In this document: in pieces, positions 8,496 through 15,870 of the stretch
How the letters are laid out: each line of letters starts with the position of its first letter
Numbering within the stretch: the stretch's first letter is position 1
NCBI GenBank assembly: GCA_947588655.1
Contig: CANPYS010000010.1
Location: 1-51,120 of the forward strand
Direction of reading: 5' to 3'
DNA: 51,120 bases
From: an uncultured Alphaproteobacteria bacterium
Lineage (GTDB): Bacteria; Pseudomonadota; Alphaproteobacteria; RF32; CAG-239
Notes under the pieces: generated by a model
Database searches by the model: none
Told to the model about the DNA's origin: nothing
The model's input: only the letters and a program-made list of their open reading frames with translations
Program-made: the position numbers and the translations under genes

Positions 8496-8517
8496 AAGCG
8501 TCGTTAAAACGGCGCTT
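8496..8517. terminator. Convergent terminator hairpin
   Basis: A ten-pair stem (AAGCGTCGTT with AACGGCGCTT, one G-T pair) lies between the convergent genes rnhA and the orphan at 8504. On the minus strand it runs into TTTCTTT. It overlaps the stop codon of the orphan. Confidence 0.5.
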
Positions 8518-8920
8518 CTCTGTTCAGATAATTTTCCGGATTCCAAATATCAGTTATGCCAAAAACTTCCAAAGCATAACGTTCCAAAGAAATCGGGTAC
8601 TTTTTCCTCACTTCCAGTGTACCAATGACAGCTTTCATGACAAGAGAAAGTTCAGCGTCATGACAAGGTTCAAAAGAGATGCATGCTTCATAATCTTTTT
8701 CAGACAAAGCGTTTGCATCAATTTTTCGGCAAATTGGTACAAAGTCAGCCACCGCGGCTTCTCGTTCAGTTTGGAAACATTTTTCCGAAACAACCCCACG
8801 AGCGACACAAAACCAATCAGCCACAGCTGAAAGAAGAAGCAAAGAAAGTTGATAATAACCATCTTCGCGACTTAAACGGACAAAACCCCTGCCCTTATTT
8901 TTCAAAACAGTCTTAAACAT
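8504..8920 (-). CDS. Hypothetical protein, 138 residues
   Basis: Not recognised. The protein starts with a basic segment (MFKTVLKNKGRGFVRLSRED), then a hydrophobic helix (YYQLSLLLLSAVADWFCVARG) too polar at its ends to be a clear membrane span. A mixed, mostly helical acidic region with several cysteines follows. A seven-pair inverted repeat (8635-8641 with 8657-8663) lies in the coding sequence. It stands alone between the convergent rnhA and the divergent WG-repeat gene. A TTGACA lies about 50 bp upstream on the minus strand, without a convincing -10. Confidence 0.6.
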   Translation of the reverse strand: MFKTVLKNKGRGFVRLSREDGYYQLSLLLLSAVADWFCVARGVVSEKCFQTEREAAVADFVPICRKIDANALSEKDYEACISFEPCHDAELSLVMKAVIGTLEVRKKYPISLERYALEVFGITDIWNPENYLNREAPF

Positions 8921-9012
8921 AGGAATAATAATTTTGATTTAAAACAAAGGTGACATCTTTTTACAAATTTGTCAAGACTTAAAATATAAAAAAGAAAAAG
9001 AACAAAGAATTG

Positions 9013-9091
9013 AATTTTTTTGTTGAAATTTTTTCTAAGATATGCTATGCGTAATCGCGTAAAGATATTATGAACCATATTATTAACAATT
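9013..9091 (+). repeat. Duplicated promoter/leader, copy 1
   Basis: This 79-bp stretch recurs at 9973-10051 with only two mismatches (9050 and 9076). Each copy sits directly upstream of a WG-repeat gene, so the promoter and leader were duplicated with the gene or kept uniform by gene conversion. Confidence 0.9.
9023..9051 (+). promoter_or_regulatory. Promoter of WG-repeat gene 1
   Basis: TTGAAA (9023-9028), 17-base spacer, TATGCG (9046-9051), followed by TAATCGCGTAAAG. Placement is supported by alignment with the stronger TTGCAA-17-TATACT promoter at 811-839. Confidence 0.5.
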
Positions 9092-9104
9092 AAAATCTAT
9101 TCTT

Positions 9105-9905
9105 ATGAACCAAAAAATTCAATCTGCCAAAAAGGCGAAAACGCCAAACGTCAAAACAACAAGGACTCCTCGTGCAAAAAAGGATCAAAATGCAGATAAC
9201 GAAAATGTTATTGACGGAAAAGGTTACTACTGTAACGGTTGGTATGGAGTAAAAGACAAGAAAGGCGAGATTTCGCTTTTTCGTTCAAATGGGCGAACTG
9301 TTGCTACGCACTTGCAAGATTGCCGTGTGTATCAAAACGGATGGTATTCTTTGAAAAAAGACAACAAAATGACACTGTATGGATTTAACGACAGAATCAT
9401 TGCTAGTAACTTTAAAGATTGCAATATTGAGGGAAATGGTTGGTATTCTTTGGAGAGCAAAGAAGGATGGGCCTTATACCGAGAAAATGGTACTTTAATA
9501 GCTGACAAGCTTGTGGATTTCTGTGTTTTTGAAGGAGGTTATTATTCCCTGTGTTTTTCTGAAGATAATTATTCTCTCTATCATCCTGACGGAACGCTAC
9601 TTTTTGATAATGCTTCCCATATTGAGGTGTTTGAAAACGGTTGGTATATCGTAGAAAACAAGGAAGGTAAGATTTCTCTCTATCGCTCGGACAATACGTT
9701 AGTCGCCGATAATTTAGAGGAAGCTTTTGTTTCCGGAGCCGTTTATGAATTAGAGAGGGATAATGGGAAAAAAGAAGCTTATTGGCTTGACGGAACTTTG
9801 ATTTCCAAAAACTATAACTTTCTGAACGTTATCAATGATATGTGCAAGCTTAATTCAGACAATAAGTATTTTCGGAACCCAAAACGTGAATTTATTACTT
9901 ATTAA
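9105..9905 (+). CDS. WG-repeat protein 1
   Basis: After a lysine/threonine-rich N-terminal tail (about residues 1-35), the 266-residue protein consists of roughly five beta repeats of about 40 residues. The repeat core is NGWYxL, a short polar turn, then a LYR-x-NGTLIADKL-type strand. This is the WG repeat family, whose biochemical role is unknown. There is no signal peptide or membrane segment, so it is probably cytoplasmic. The last unit degenerates before the C-terminus. It is followed by a terminator and a second, related gene with the same promoter. The two proteins differ in repeat number and N-terminus, so they are diverged paralogues. Confidence 0.8.
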   Translation: MNQKIQSAKKAKTPNVKTTRTPRAKKDQNADNENVIDGKGYYCNGWYGVKDKKGEISLFRSNGRTVATHLQDCRVYQNGWYSLKKDNKMTLYGFNDRIIASNFKDCNIEGNGWYSLESKEGWALYRENGTLIADKLVDFCVFEGGYYSLCFSEDNYSLYHPDGTLLFDNASHIEVFENGWYIVENKEGKISLYRSDNTLVADNLEEAFVSGAVYELERDNGKKEAYWLDGTLISKNYNFLNVINDMCKLNSDNKYFRNPKREFITY

Positions 9906-9911
9906 TTGATT

Positions 9912-9949
9912 AAAAACGCCAAATACTTTTTGTATTTAGCGTTTTTTTA
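9912..9949 (+). terminator. Intrinsic terminator after WG-repeat gene 1
   Basis: CGC plus AAATAC (9917-9926) pairs with GTATTT plus GCG (9932-9941) with one mismatch, followed by a run of Ts. Confidence 0.8.
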
Positions 9950-9972
9950 TAATTGCCAATAAAATATACTTA

Positions 9973-10051
9973 AATTTTTTTGTTGAAATTTTTTCTAAGA
10001 TATGCTATGTGTAATCGCGTAAAGATATTATGAACTATATTATTAACAATT
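9973..10051 (+). repeat. Duplicated promoter/leader, copy 2
   Basis: Partner of the repeat at 9013-9091, exactly 960 bp away, with 77 of 79 bases identical. One of the two changes (10010) alters the -10 element to TATGTG. Confidence 0.9.
9983..10011 (+). promoter_or_regulatory. Promoter of WG-repeat gene 2
   Basis: TTGAAA (9983-9988), 17-base spacer, TATGTG (10006-10011), as in copy 1. Confidence 0.5.
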
Positions 10052-10066
10052 TAAAAATATATATTT

Positions 10067-10951
10067 ATGAAAAAGACATTTGAAAACGGCTGGTATAGCC
10101 TTAAAACAGAAAGTGGCGAAAAGTTATACCGTGCAGACGGATCTTTGATTGCCTCTTTTGGTGCTGACGAATTGCTACATTGGTATTGTTATGACAATGG
10201 TTGGTGCAAATTGCAAACGACAAAGGGCTATGCGTTATACCACGCAAATGGAACTTTGGTTGCAACTAACCTGCCCTTAACGCATTGCTATTGCGTTTTT
10301 TATAGCAATGGTTGGTGTGAATTGTATAGCTCCAACTACTATTCGTTATACCGCGCAGACGGATCTTTGATTGCCAATAGGCTGAAACTTTGCGTTGTAT
10401 ATAACAATGGATGGTATAAATTGGAAACCGATGATGGCTTTACCGCATTATACCGTGCTGATGAGAGTTTAGTTGCTGACAAACTACGCAATTGCTTTGT
10501 TTGTAACAATGGTTGGTACTGGATAGAATTTAAAGATGACTATGGCTATAAGGCATTATTCCGCGCTGATGAGAGTCTGGTCGCTGACAAACTATCCGAT
10601 TGCAATATTTTTGACAATGGTTGGTACTGGATAAAACTCAAAGATGACTGGGACTGTGATTGTGATGACTGGTACTGTAAGGCATTATACCGTGCTGATG
10701 AGAGTTTGGTTGCTGACAAACTGTCCTTGTGCTTTGTTTATAACAATGGGTGGTACTCATTGTGCTCATCAAAAGGTTGTGCTTTATACCGTGCAGACGA
10801 GAGTTTAGTGGCTGATAATCTGTATAGCTGTACCGTATACGAAGACGGCTACTATGTATTAGAAATGCCTGACGATGATCTGGAAAGGTATTACAAACCT
10901 GACGGGACACTAGTTCGCACTGAATTGAATGTTAACCGCCGAATACAATAA
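10067..10951 (+). CDS. WG-repeat protein 2
   Basis: The 294-residue protein is built almost entirely of WG-type repeats, about seven. Each has NGWYxL (or NGWCxL), a variable turn, then LYRADESLVADKL and a Cys-containing strand. The repeats begin immediately at the N-terminus (residue 4), unlike WG protein 1, which has a basic tail. Units from 10447 to 10830 are very similar at DNA level, so unit number may vary by recombination. The fifth repeat carries an inserted Asp/Cys-rich loop (CDCDDWYC). Trp, Tyr, Cys and Asp are enriched. No export signal. Role unknown. The stop codon lies in the loop of its own terminator. Confidence 0.82.
   Translation: MKKTFENGWYSLKTESGEKLYRADGSLIASFGADELLHWYCYDNGWCKLQTTKGYALYHANGTLVATNLPLTHCYCVFYSNGWCELYSSNYYSLYRADGSLIANRLKLCVVYNNGWYKLETDDGFTALYRADESLVADKLRNCFVCNNGWYWIEFKDDYGYKALFRADESLVADKLSDCNIFDNGWYWIKLKDDWDCDCDDWYCKALYRADESLVADKLSLCFVYNNGWYSLCSSKGCALYRADESLVADNLYSCTVYEDGYYVLEMPDDDLERYYKPDGTLVRTELNVNRRIQ
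10447..10830 (+). repeat. Tandem coding repeats within WG-repeat gene 2
   Basis: Four near-identical starts (near 10447, 10557, 10687 and 10787) read GCTGATGAGAGT or GCAGACGAGAGT, followed by GTTGCTGACAA-type sequence. Spacing is roughly 100-130 bp, a multiple of three. Recent unit duplication is the simplest reading. Confidence 0.7.
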
Positions 10952-10968
10952 GTATTCGGCGTTTTTTT
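10937..10968 (+). terminator. Intrinsic terminator after WG-repeat gene 2
   Basis: A ten-pair perfect stem, CGCCGAATAC (10937-10946) with GTATTCGGCG (10952-10961), followed by seven Ts. The TAA stop codon (10949-10951) lies in the loop. Confidence 0.9.
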
Positions 10969-11076
10969 GTACCTCAAATCCATTTACAAATCCTTATTAT
11001 ACCAAAAATCCTTATGATTTTGTATCTAAGAAAAATATATAAGAATCAATAACTTATCATCAAAACGTGTGCAAAA

Positions 11077-11171
11077 AAACGTACCTTTAAATGTGCAATT
11101 TGTCAAGGAAAATTTTTGAGATTTTTCAAAAGGTTATTTTCTTGATGAAATGAACATTTAAACGTACCTTT
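11077..11171. repeat. Palindromic element flanked by a 12-bp direct repeat
   Basis: TTTAAATGT (11086-11094) pairs with ACATTTAAA (11154-11162), and the pairing continues inward (TCAAGGAAAAT against ATTTTCTTGA, then TTTTGA against TCAAAA), giving one imperfect hairpin. The direct repeat AAACGTACCTTT occurs at 11077-11088 and 11160-11171. This is the layout of a small transposed element with a target duplication, but no transposase is nearby. Confidence 0.6.
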
Positions 11172-11176
11172 TTTTG

Positions 11177-11301
11177 AGAAATGTGTATAGCGGCACATCT
11201 AAAGCCGTTTCTTCAAGTTCGGAAAATTCACGTACGTCTATGTACGCTCAAATTTTCCTCGCTTTTGAAACGATTTTATCTGCACCACTCTCCACATTTC
11301 T
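11177..11301. repeat. Long imperfect hairpin element, copy B
   Basis: Inverted homologue of 217-340. Outer arms AGAAATGTG (11177-11185) and CACATTTCT (11293-11301) pair, an inner GGAAAATT pairs with AATTTTCC, and the tip pairs CGTAC with GTACG. Several pairs differ from copy A on both sides, so base pairing is preserved. Confidence 0.7.
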
Positions 11302-11336
11302 TAGGTTAGAACGAGAGAGGAAAAATCTCACTAAAA

Positions 11337-11436
11337 CGTCATTCCGAGCTTTGACGCGATAGCGTCATTCGCGAGGAATCCAGGAAAAATTAGCTACTTT
11401 ATTGTCCTGGACTCTTCGCTATCGCTCAGAGTGACG
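11337..11436. repeat. Palindromic repeat unit, copy B
   Basis: A 100-bp unit from CGTCA to TGACG, an inverted homologue of 90-178. It ends 34 bp before the start codon at 11470 and so may lie in that gene's leader. Confidence 0.75.
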
Positions 11437-11469
11437 ATAACGGTGGAGTCTGTAAATAAGGAGCAAAAA

Positions 11470-12531
11470 ATGAAGTACGTTTTATTTTTGATGATGGTTT
11501 TATTTTCAAAGCAAGCAGTGGCATTAAATTGTGAAAAGCAACCAACCTGTAAGGAATTAAATTATTCCAAAGATAATGATCCTCAATGTGCCGAGGACGG
11601 CTATATCTTATGTCCGTTTGACTTCTCATACAAAAAATGTGCACAGCCTGATTGTGAAAAAATGGGTTACACAAAGTCTAAGAAATCTGATTGGTGTGGC
11701 AAGCTTGCCTTTTGTCCGAACGATGAATCTTACACGCTTTGCAAAGCACTTTGTGAGGTTGGCGATGTTTATTATGCAGACGGCACTTGTGGTTATGTTG
11801 AAGATTATGACGGCACAAAAATCCCTGTCGGTGTCGTTTATTGGGTTACAGATGACGGGCGCCACGGTAAGGTCATTAACCTGCATGATTTAGGCAGAGA
11901 ATCGGAATCTTCTACCTTTGATCCCGAACATCCGTATAATACAAGATACGAACATTTCTTTTGGGGATATGGAAACTATGATGTTCCCAATCTGACAAGT
12001 TATGATGAAAATATTGTTGACAGACTTCAAGCGTATGATCCTGATTTGTATGACGGCAAAGGAAATACGGATAAGATATTAAAAGCAGAAAAGCCAAAAT
12101 GCGATAAAACCGAAAACACAAAGGAATATTTTCAATATTGTATACCGCAAGCAGCGCAGGCAGCACATGATTTTTATCCACCTGAGGTAGATAAAGATAA
12201 TCCAAAAGTTGGTGTAGGACAATGGTATTTACCCGCCTTAGGGGAACTTATGGAGTTGTATGGTTATGATAATAGCCAAATAACGAATTGGCTGGGATAT
12301 ACAGGAGCAAAAGGAGATAATAAGGATATTATCAACAAAACATTAAGTACATTAAAGAGTAAGCATGTAAATGCTGAAATATTTACAAATATCTATTGGT
12401 CATCGTCAATATCTCGTCAGGAATATTCGTGGGTATTATATATGAATCATGGTTACCGAGGTAACTTCATTAAGAATTACGGTGATGATTCTAACCATGT
12501 TTGTCATATTCGTGTAAGCCTGGAGTTTTAA
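11470..12531 (+). CDS. Exported Cys-rich protein with Lcl_C-type C-terminal domain
   Basis: The 353-residue product has a signal peptide (hydrophobic MKYVLFLMMVLFS core, likely cleavage after AVA near residue 18). A Cys-rich stretch of spaced C-x(n)-C pairs follows up to about residue 115. The C-terminal half has the Lcl_C/DUF1566 signature: GQWYLPALGELMELYGY, then NIYWSSS, YSWVLYMNHG and a terminal HIRVSLEF strand. Such domains occur on surface or secreted proteins. The ATG at 11470 has AGGAG seven bases upstream. A terminator follows at 12542. It shares this C-terminal architecture with the large protein at 49154. Specific function unknown. Confidence 0.75.
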   Translation: MKYVLFLMMVLFSKQAVALNCEKQPTCKELNYSKDNDPQCAEDGYILCPFDFSYKKCAQPDCEKMGYTKSKKSDWCGKLAFCPNDESYTLCKALCEVGDVYYADGTCGYVEDYDGTKIPVGVVYWVTDDGRHGKVINLHDLGRESESSTFDPEHPYNTRYEHFFWGYGNYDVPNLTSYDENIVDRLQAYDPDLYDGKGNTDKILKAEKPKCDKTENTKEYFQYCIPQAAQAAHDFYPPEVDKDNPKVGVGQWYLPALGELMELYGYDNSQITNWLGYTGAKGDNKDIINKTLSTLKSKHVNAEIFTNIYWSSSISRQEYSWVLYMNHGYRGNFIKNYGDDSNHVCHIRVSLEF

Positions 12532-12541
12532 TCTTTACAAT

Positions 12542-12578
12542 AAACCGTCTCTTTGTTACAAAAGGCGGTTTGTTTTTT
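12542..12578 (+). terminator. Intrinsic terminator
   Basis: AAACCG (12542-12547) pairs with CGGTTT (12566-12571), with further interrupted inner pairing, then GTTTTTT. It ends the Lcl_C-type gene and reaches the stop codon of the convergent nitroreductase. Confidence 0.75.
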
Positions 12579-13113
12579 ACCATTTACCCCAATGAATTTT
12601 TTCAGGCTTAAAGCGATCGGTCGGTTGTTTGGGCGATTCTGCCGGATAGCCCATCGGGATAATTGCTACCGGGCGCATATTTTGTGGCAGATTTAAATAT
12701 TTTTGCAAGCCTTCAATCACTTTCGGCATGGGCGCCGCGCCACAAAAACACGCACCAAAGCCCTTGTTATGCGCCGCAAGCAACACGCCGTAAGCCGCCA
12801 ATGTGCCGTCAATATCGGCATAGCTCCAGTGCTCCTCATCTTTATCGCGATGAAATGTTTCTTCCGTATCAGCGCAAACAACCACCACGCAAGAAGCGTT
12901 TTTGGCAAATGATGTCCATGGTTGAACCGTGCGAAAACCCGCCAAAACTTCTTTGTCATCAATCACTAAAAAATGCCACGGCTGTTTATTGTGCGCGGAA
13001 GGCGCATAAGACGCCGCTTCCAAAACCGCCTCAATATCAGCCTTGGAAAGCTTTTTTGTTTCATTAAACTGCCGAATGGAACGTCTGGTTCGTAGTCCGT
13101 CCGTTAAATCCAT
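12577..13113 (-). CDS. Nitroreductase-family flavoprotein
   Basis: A 178-residue FMN-dependent oxidoreductase of the nitroreductase superfamily. The N-terminal RTRRSIRQF segment is the FMN-phosphate-binding pattern. APSAHNKQPWHFLVI and the central DGTLAAYGVLLAAHNKGFGACF helix are typical of the dimeric core. The closing VAIIPMGYPAE segment is also standard. RBS AAAGGAG precedes the ATG. The substrate cannot be predicted; the family ranges from nitro- and quinone reductases to flavin fragmentation enzymes. Confidence 0.85.
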   Translation of the reverse strand: MDLTDGLRTRRSIRQFNETKKLSKADIEAVLEAASYAPSAHNKQPWHFLVIDDKEVLAGFRTVQPWTSFAKNASCVVVVCADTEETFHRDKDEEHWSYADIDGTLAAYGVLLAAHNKGFGACFCGAAPMPKVIEGLQKYLNLPQNMRPVAIIPMGYPAESPKQPTDRFKPEKIHWGKW

Positions 13114-13132
13114 GTTTTTTCTCCTTTAAAGC

Positions 13133-13738
13133 TTAATTTGTCTGCCGTTTTAAAGATTCTATGCGAGGCAGAACCGCGTTTTCCACAATAAAACCTATAG
13201 CGCGCGTGACTGTTTTGTCCGTATGCGCTAAGGTTTTGCGCACTTCTTCAGAAGTATCGCCCTTGGCAACACGCTTGTTTAACGCCGCGTAAACGTCCGC
13301 CATTTCAGATAAAGAATCTAAGATTTGAGCTATATACGCTGGGATCTTCAAATCTTGCCGGCCACCCCAAAAACCTTCCAAATAGCCCTGCTCCAGCTCA
13401 TCATAACGCGCGCTTGCCCAAAGTCGCAAATCAGCCTTTTCAGATTTTAACAGTTCCGGCAATGCAAATTTGTTTTGCTTGATTTGATTAAAAATATCAT
13501 CCCAAAGCCCCATGAAAAACTTAAAAAACAGCTCGGCTTCTTTTTTGGTTTCAAGCCTTGGTGTTTCATTGTTTTCCCAAAATGAGGCAATTACGTCCGC
13601 GGGGCGCAACGCCATATTCGGACTGCAAATTGCACCCGCAAAACGCATTTTGACCACGTCTATGGGCGACGGACATTCATAATGAGCTAAAAATTTTATA
13701 AACTTATCATCGCCAATATATTCATTTTCAGTTTGCAT
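13133..13738 (-). CDS. Hypothetical helical protein, 201 residues
   Basis: Not firmly recognised. The protein is predicted to be mostly helical and soluble. A segment around residues 60-125 (ELFFKFFMGLWDDIFNQI, then YDELEQGYLEGFWGG) faintly resembles the UPF0149/YecA pattern of helix plus Gly-rich turn, but it has no C-terminal zinc-binding SEC-C motif. It lies 19 bp upstream of the nitroreductase start on the same strand, so the two may be co-transcribed. It is divergent from the lipoprotein gene. Confidence 0.65.
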   Translation of the reverse strand: MQTENEYIGDDKFIKFLAHYECPSPIDVVKMRFAGAICSPNMALRPADVIASFWENNETPRLETKKEAELFFKFFMGLWDDIFNQIKQNKFALPELLKSEKADLRLWASARYDELEQGYLEGFWGGRQDLKIPAYIAQILDSLSEMADVYAALNKRVAKGDTSEEVRKTLAHTDKTVTRAIGFIVENAVLPRIESLKRQTN

Positions 13739-13800
13739 TTAAAATCTTCTTGTATATGATACTTAAAGTAATATCGTTTAATTTAACGGAGTTTTTGAAA

Positions 13801-14118
13801 TTGTCCAGTATAAAAAACATCTTAATCGCCGCAATTTTGCTTTTTTTAACCGCTTGCTCACTTTTTGAGCCTTTTGTTGACCGTCGGCGCAATGCGGGCG
13901 CTGACTTGGAACATCTTTATGTGGGGCGCTCCAAACCCGAATCGCCTGCCATCTGCTATAACGGCTTGTGGACAACTGAAGATGAACTCCAAGCTTTAGC
14001 TGATGCCGAATGCCAAAAACATGGCACAGGCGTTCGTGCTGAAAAAACAGGCACAACCACCCTTACTTGCAAACTTTTTTTGCCGACACACGCTTATTAT
14101 AAATGTGTAAAGGAATAA
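13801..14118 (+). CDS. Small lipoprotein
   Basis: A short N-terminal hydrophobic segment (ILIAAILLFL) ends in the lipobox LTAC, so this is an exported lipoprotein. The mature part (about 85 residues) has three further cysteines and the turns GLWTTEDELQ and AECQKHG; I do not recognise it. Start choice: TTG at 13801 lies nine bases after GGAG. ATG at 13756 (or TTG at 13750) would give an unusually long signal peptide without a good ribosome-binding site. The gene ends three bases before the argS ATG. Confidence 0.7.
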   Translation: MSSIKNILIAAILLFLTACSLFEPFVDRRRNAGADLEHLYVGRSKPESPAICYNGLWTTEDELQALADAECQKHGTGVRAEKTGTTTLTCKLFLPTHAYYKCVKE

Positions 14119-14121
14119 TTG

Positions 14122-15870
14122 ATGATACAATCTATTGAAAAAACATTAAATAACAAGCTTTTGAGCATCTTTAACAAGCTGAATCTTGATGCGCGCTTTG
14201 CCGTTGTGAAAACATCGGACAGACCCGATTTATCGGATTATCAATGCAACGGCGCGCTGGCTTTGGCAAAAATGATGCACCAAAATCCGCGCGAGATTGC
14301 TTCCAAAATTGCGGCGTTTTTGCAAAAAGATGCTGATATTGTCGCTGTTTCTGTTGACGGCCCGGGGTTTATCAATATCAGCCTTTCCAATGCTTTTATT
14401 GCCGCTCAAACCGATGTTGTGGCTCAAGATTCGCGTTTAGGCATCGGGAAAGTTGAAAAGCCGCGTCAAATTGTGATGGATTTTGGCGGTCCGAATGTGG
14501 CGAAAGCCTTGCATGTGGGTCATCTGCGCTCTGCCGTGATTGGCGAATCGCTCCGCCGGATTGAAAAATTTGTCGGACATAACCCTGTTTCCGATGTCCA
14601 CTTTGGCGATTGGGGAACGCCTATGGGGATGATTCTTGCCGAAATTATCCGTCAGGACGGCAATTTGGAACAAACCGAAAAATATGACATTGAGGCGATT
14701 TCGCAGTTTTATAAACAAGCAAATATTCGTTGCAAGGAAGATGAAGCCGCCAAAGAAGAGGCTCGGCGCATCACGGCCGAACTTCAGGCCGGCAATGCTC
14801 TCTATCGGAAGGCTTGGCAACATTTGCGCGATGTTTCGGTGGCGGCTGTGAAGGCGCAATATGATGTTTTGGGTGCGCATTTTGACCTTTGGCTCGGCGA
14901 AAGCGATGCCGATAAGCCCTCGCGTGAGGTGATTGAAATTGCCAAGCAAAAAGGGCTTTCCGAAGTTGATGACGGTGCAACCATTATCCGCCTGCCCCAA
15001 ACCAATAAACCCATGCCACCCGTGATTTTAGTCAAATCGGACGGTGGCATCGGTTATCAGGTGACGGATATTGCAACTATTAAAATGCGCGTGGATGATT
15101 TGCATGCCGAGGAAATTTTGTATGTGGTGGATAAAAGGCAATCCCTTCACTTTGAGCAGGTTTTCCAAGTGTCAGAGATGCTTGGGATTGCGCCTGATGT
15201 GAAATTGCAGCACATTGGTTTTGGCACAGTCAATGGTTCAGACGGTAAGCCTTTCAAAACGCGTGACGGCGGTGTGATGAATTTGGCCGATTTGATTGAA
15301 ATGAGCAAAGACAAAGTCCGCCGCTCTATGCCCAAGCCCAATGAAGTTGAGGGTTACGGCGAAAAAGAAATTGAAGCGCTGGTTACGCAAATTGCAATTG
15401 GCGCGATTAAATTCCAAGATCTTAAAAATAGTATCGCCGCCGGTTATGTGTTTGATTTGGACGATTTTGCGAACTTTGAGGGCAAGACAGGGCCTTATAT
15501 TCAATATGCCGTGGCGCGCATTAATTCCATTTTGCGCAAAGCCGCCGCGCAAGGACTTGTTGAGGGCAATATTGTCTTGGAAAATGCTGATGAACGCGCT
15601 TTGGCGCTTAAATTGGCTCAAATTGAAAATGCCGTTTTTCGCGCGGAAGCCGATAAAGAGCCAAGCATTATTGCCGATTATGCCTACACTTTGGCACAGG
15701 CGTTCAGCGGTTTTTATAACACCTGCCCTATTATGAGCGCGGAAAATAAAAATTTGGCCGCCGCACGCTTGAAATTGGCGCGGTTGGTACGCGATGCGCT
15801 TAAACTTTTGCTTGACCTCTTGGGTATTGAAGCACCCGAGGTTATGTTAAAAGCCTCGGAGGAAAAATAA
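14122..15870 (+). CDS. argS: Arginyl-tRNA synthetase
   Basis: Class I synthetase that charges tRNA-Arg. An N-terminal Add1-type tRNA-binding region precedes the catalytic core, whose class I HIGH motif reads HVGH (in PNVAKALHVGHLRSA). The HFGDWGTPMG segment, the KTRDGG equivalent of the KMSK loop and a DALRM-type C-terminal anticodon-binding domain (YIQYAVARINSIL onward) are all present. The 582-residue length is standard. An ATG with AAGGA upstream is chosen over the TTG one codon earlier. The FtsK-like gene starts directly after the stop, without a spacer. Confidence 0.96.
   Translation: MIQSIEKTLNNKLLSIFNKLNLDARFAVVKTSDRPDLSDYQCNGALALAKMMHQNPREIASKIAAFLQKDADIVAVSVDGPGFINISLSNAFIAAQTDVVAQDSRLGIGKVEKPRQIVMDFGGPNVAKALHVGHLRSAVIGESLRRIEKFVGHNPVSDVHFGDWGTPMGMILAEIIRQDGNLEQTEKYDIEAISQFYKQANIRCKEDEAAKEEARRITAELQAGNALYRKAWQHLRDVSVAAVKAQYDVLGAHFDLWLGESDADKPSREVIEIAKQKGLSEVDDGATIIRLPQTNKPMPPVILVKSDGGIGYQVTDIATIKMRVDDLHAEEILYVVDKRQSLHFEQVFQVSEMLGIAPDVKLQHIGFGTVNGSDGKPFKTRDGGVMNLADLIEMSKDKVRRSMPKPNEVEGYGEKEIEALVTQIAIGAIKFQDLKNSIAAGYVFDLDDFANFEGKTGPYIQYAVARINSILRKAAAQGLVEGNIVLENADERALALKLAQIENAVFRAEADKEPSIIADYAYTLAQAFSGFYNTCPIMSAENKNLAAARLKLARLVRDALKLLLDLLGIEAPEVMLKASEEK

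Larger units (their letters stand above)
10969..11469. other. Gene-free stretch with three palindromic elements
   Basis: Besides the three repeats listed separately (11077-11171, 11177-11301, 11337-11436) I see no gene here. Short open frames across the palindromes are by-products of the repeat sequence. AGGAG at 11458-11462 is the ribosome-binding site for the gene starting at 11470. Confidence 0.6.

Noticed and set aside
10447-10830. Regular repeats that might be a CRISPR-like array
   Set aside because: The units are in frame, encode the WG repeat, and their lengths vary in multiples of three. They are coding tandem repeats.
11174-11362. Open frame of 62 codons across the palindromic cluster
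   Set aside because: It lies on two repeat elements whose pairing explains the sequence. It has no ribosome-binding site and no protein-like composition.
13133-13738. Assignment as UPF0149/YecA
   Set aside because: Only a faint helical resemblance; the diagnostic motifs are not clear, so it is left as hypothetical.
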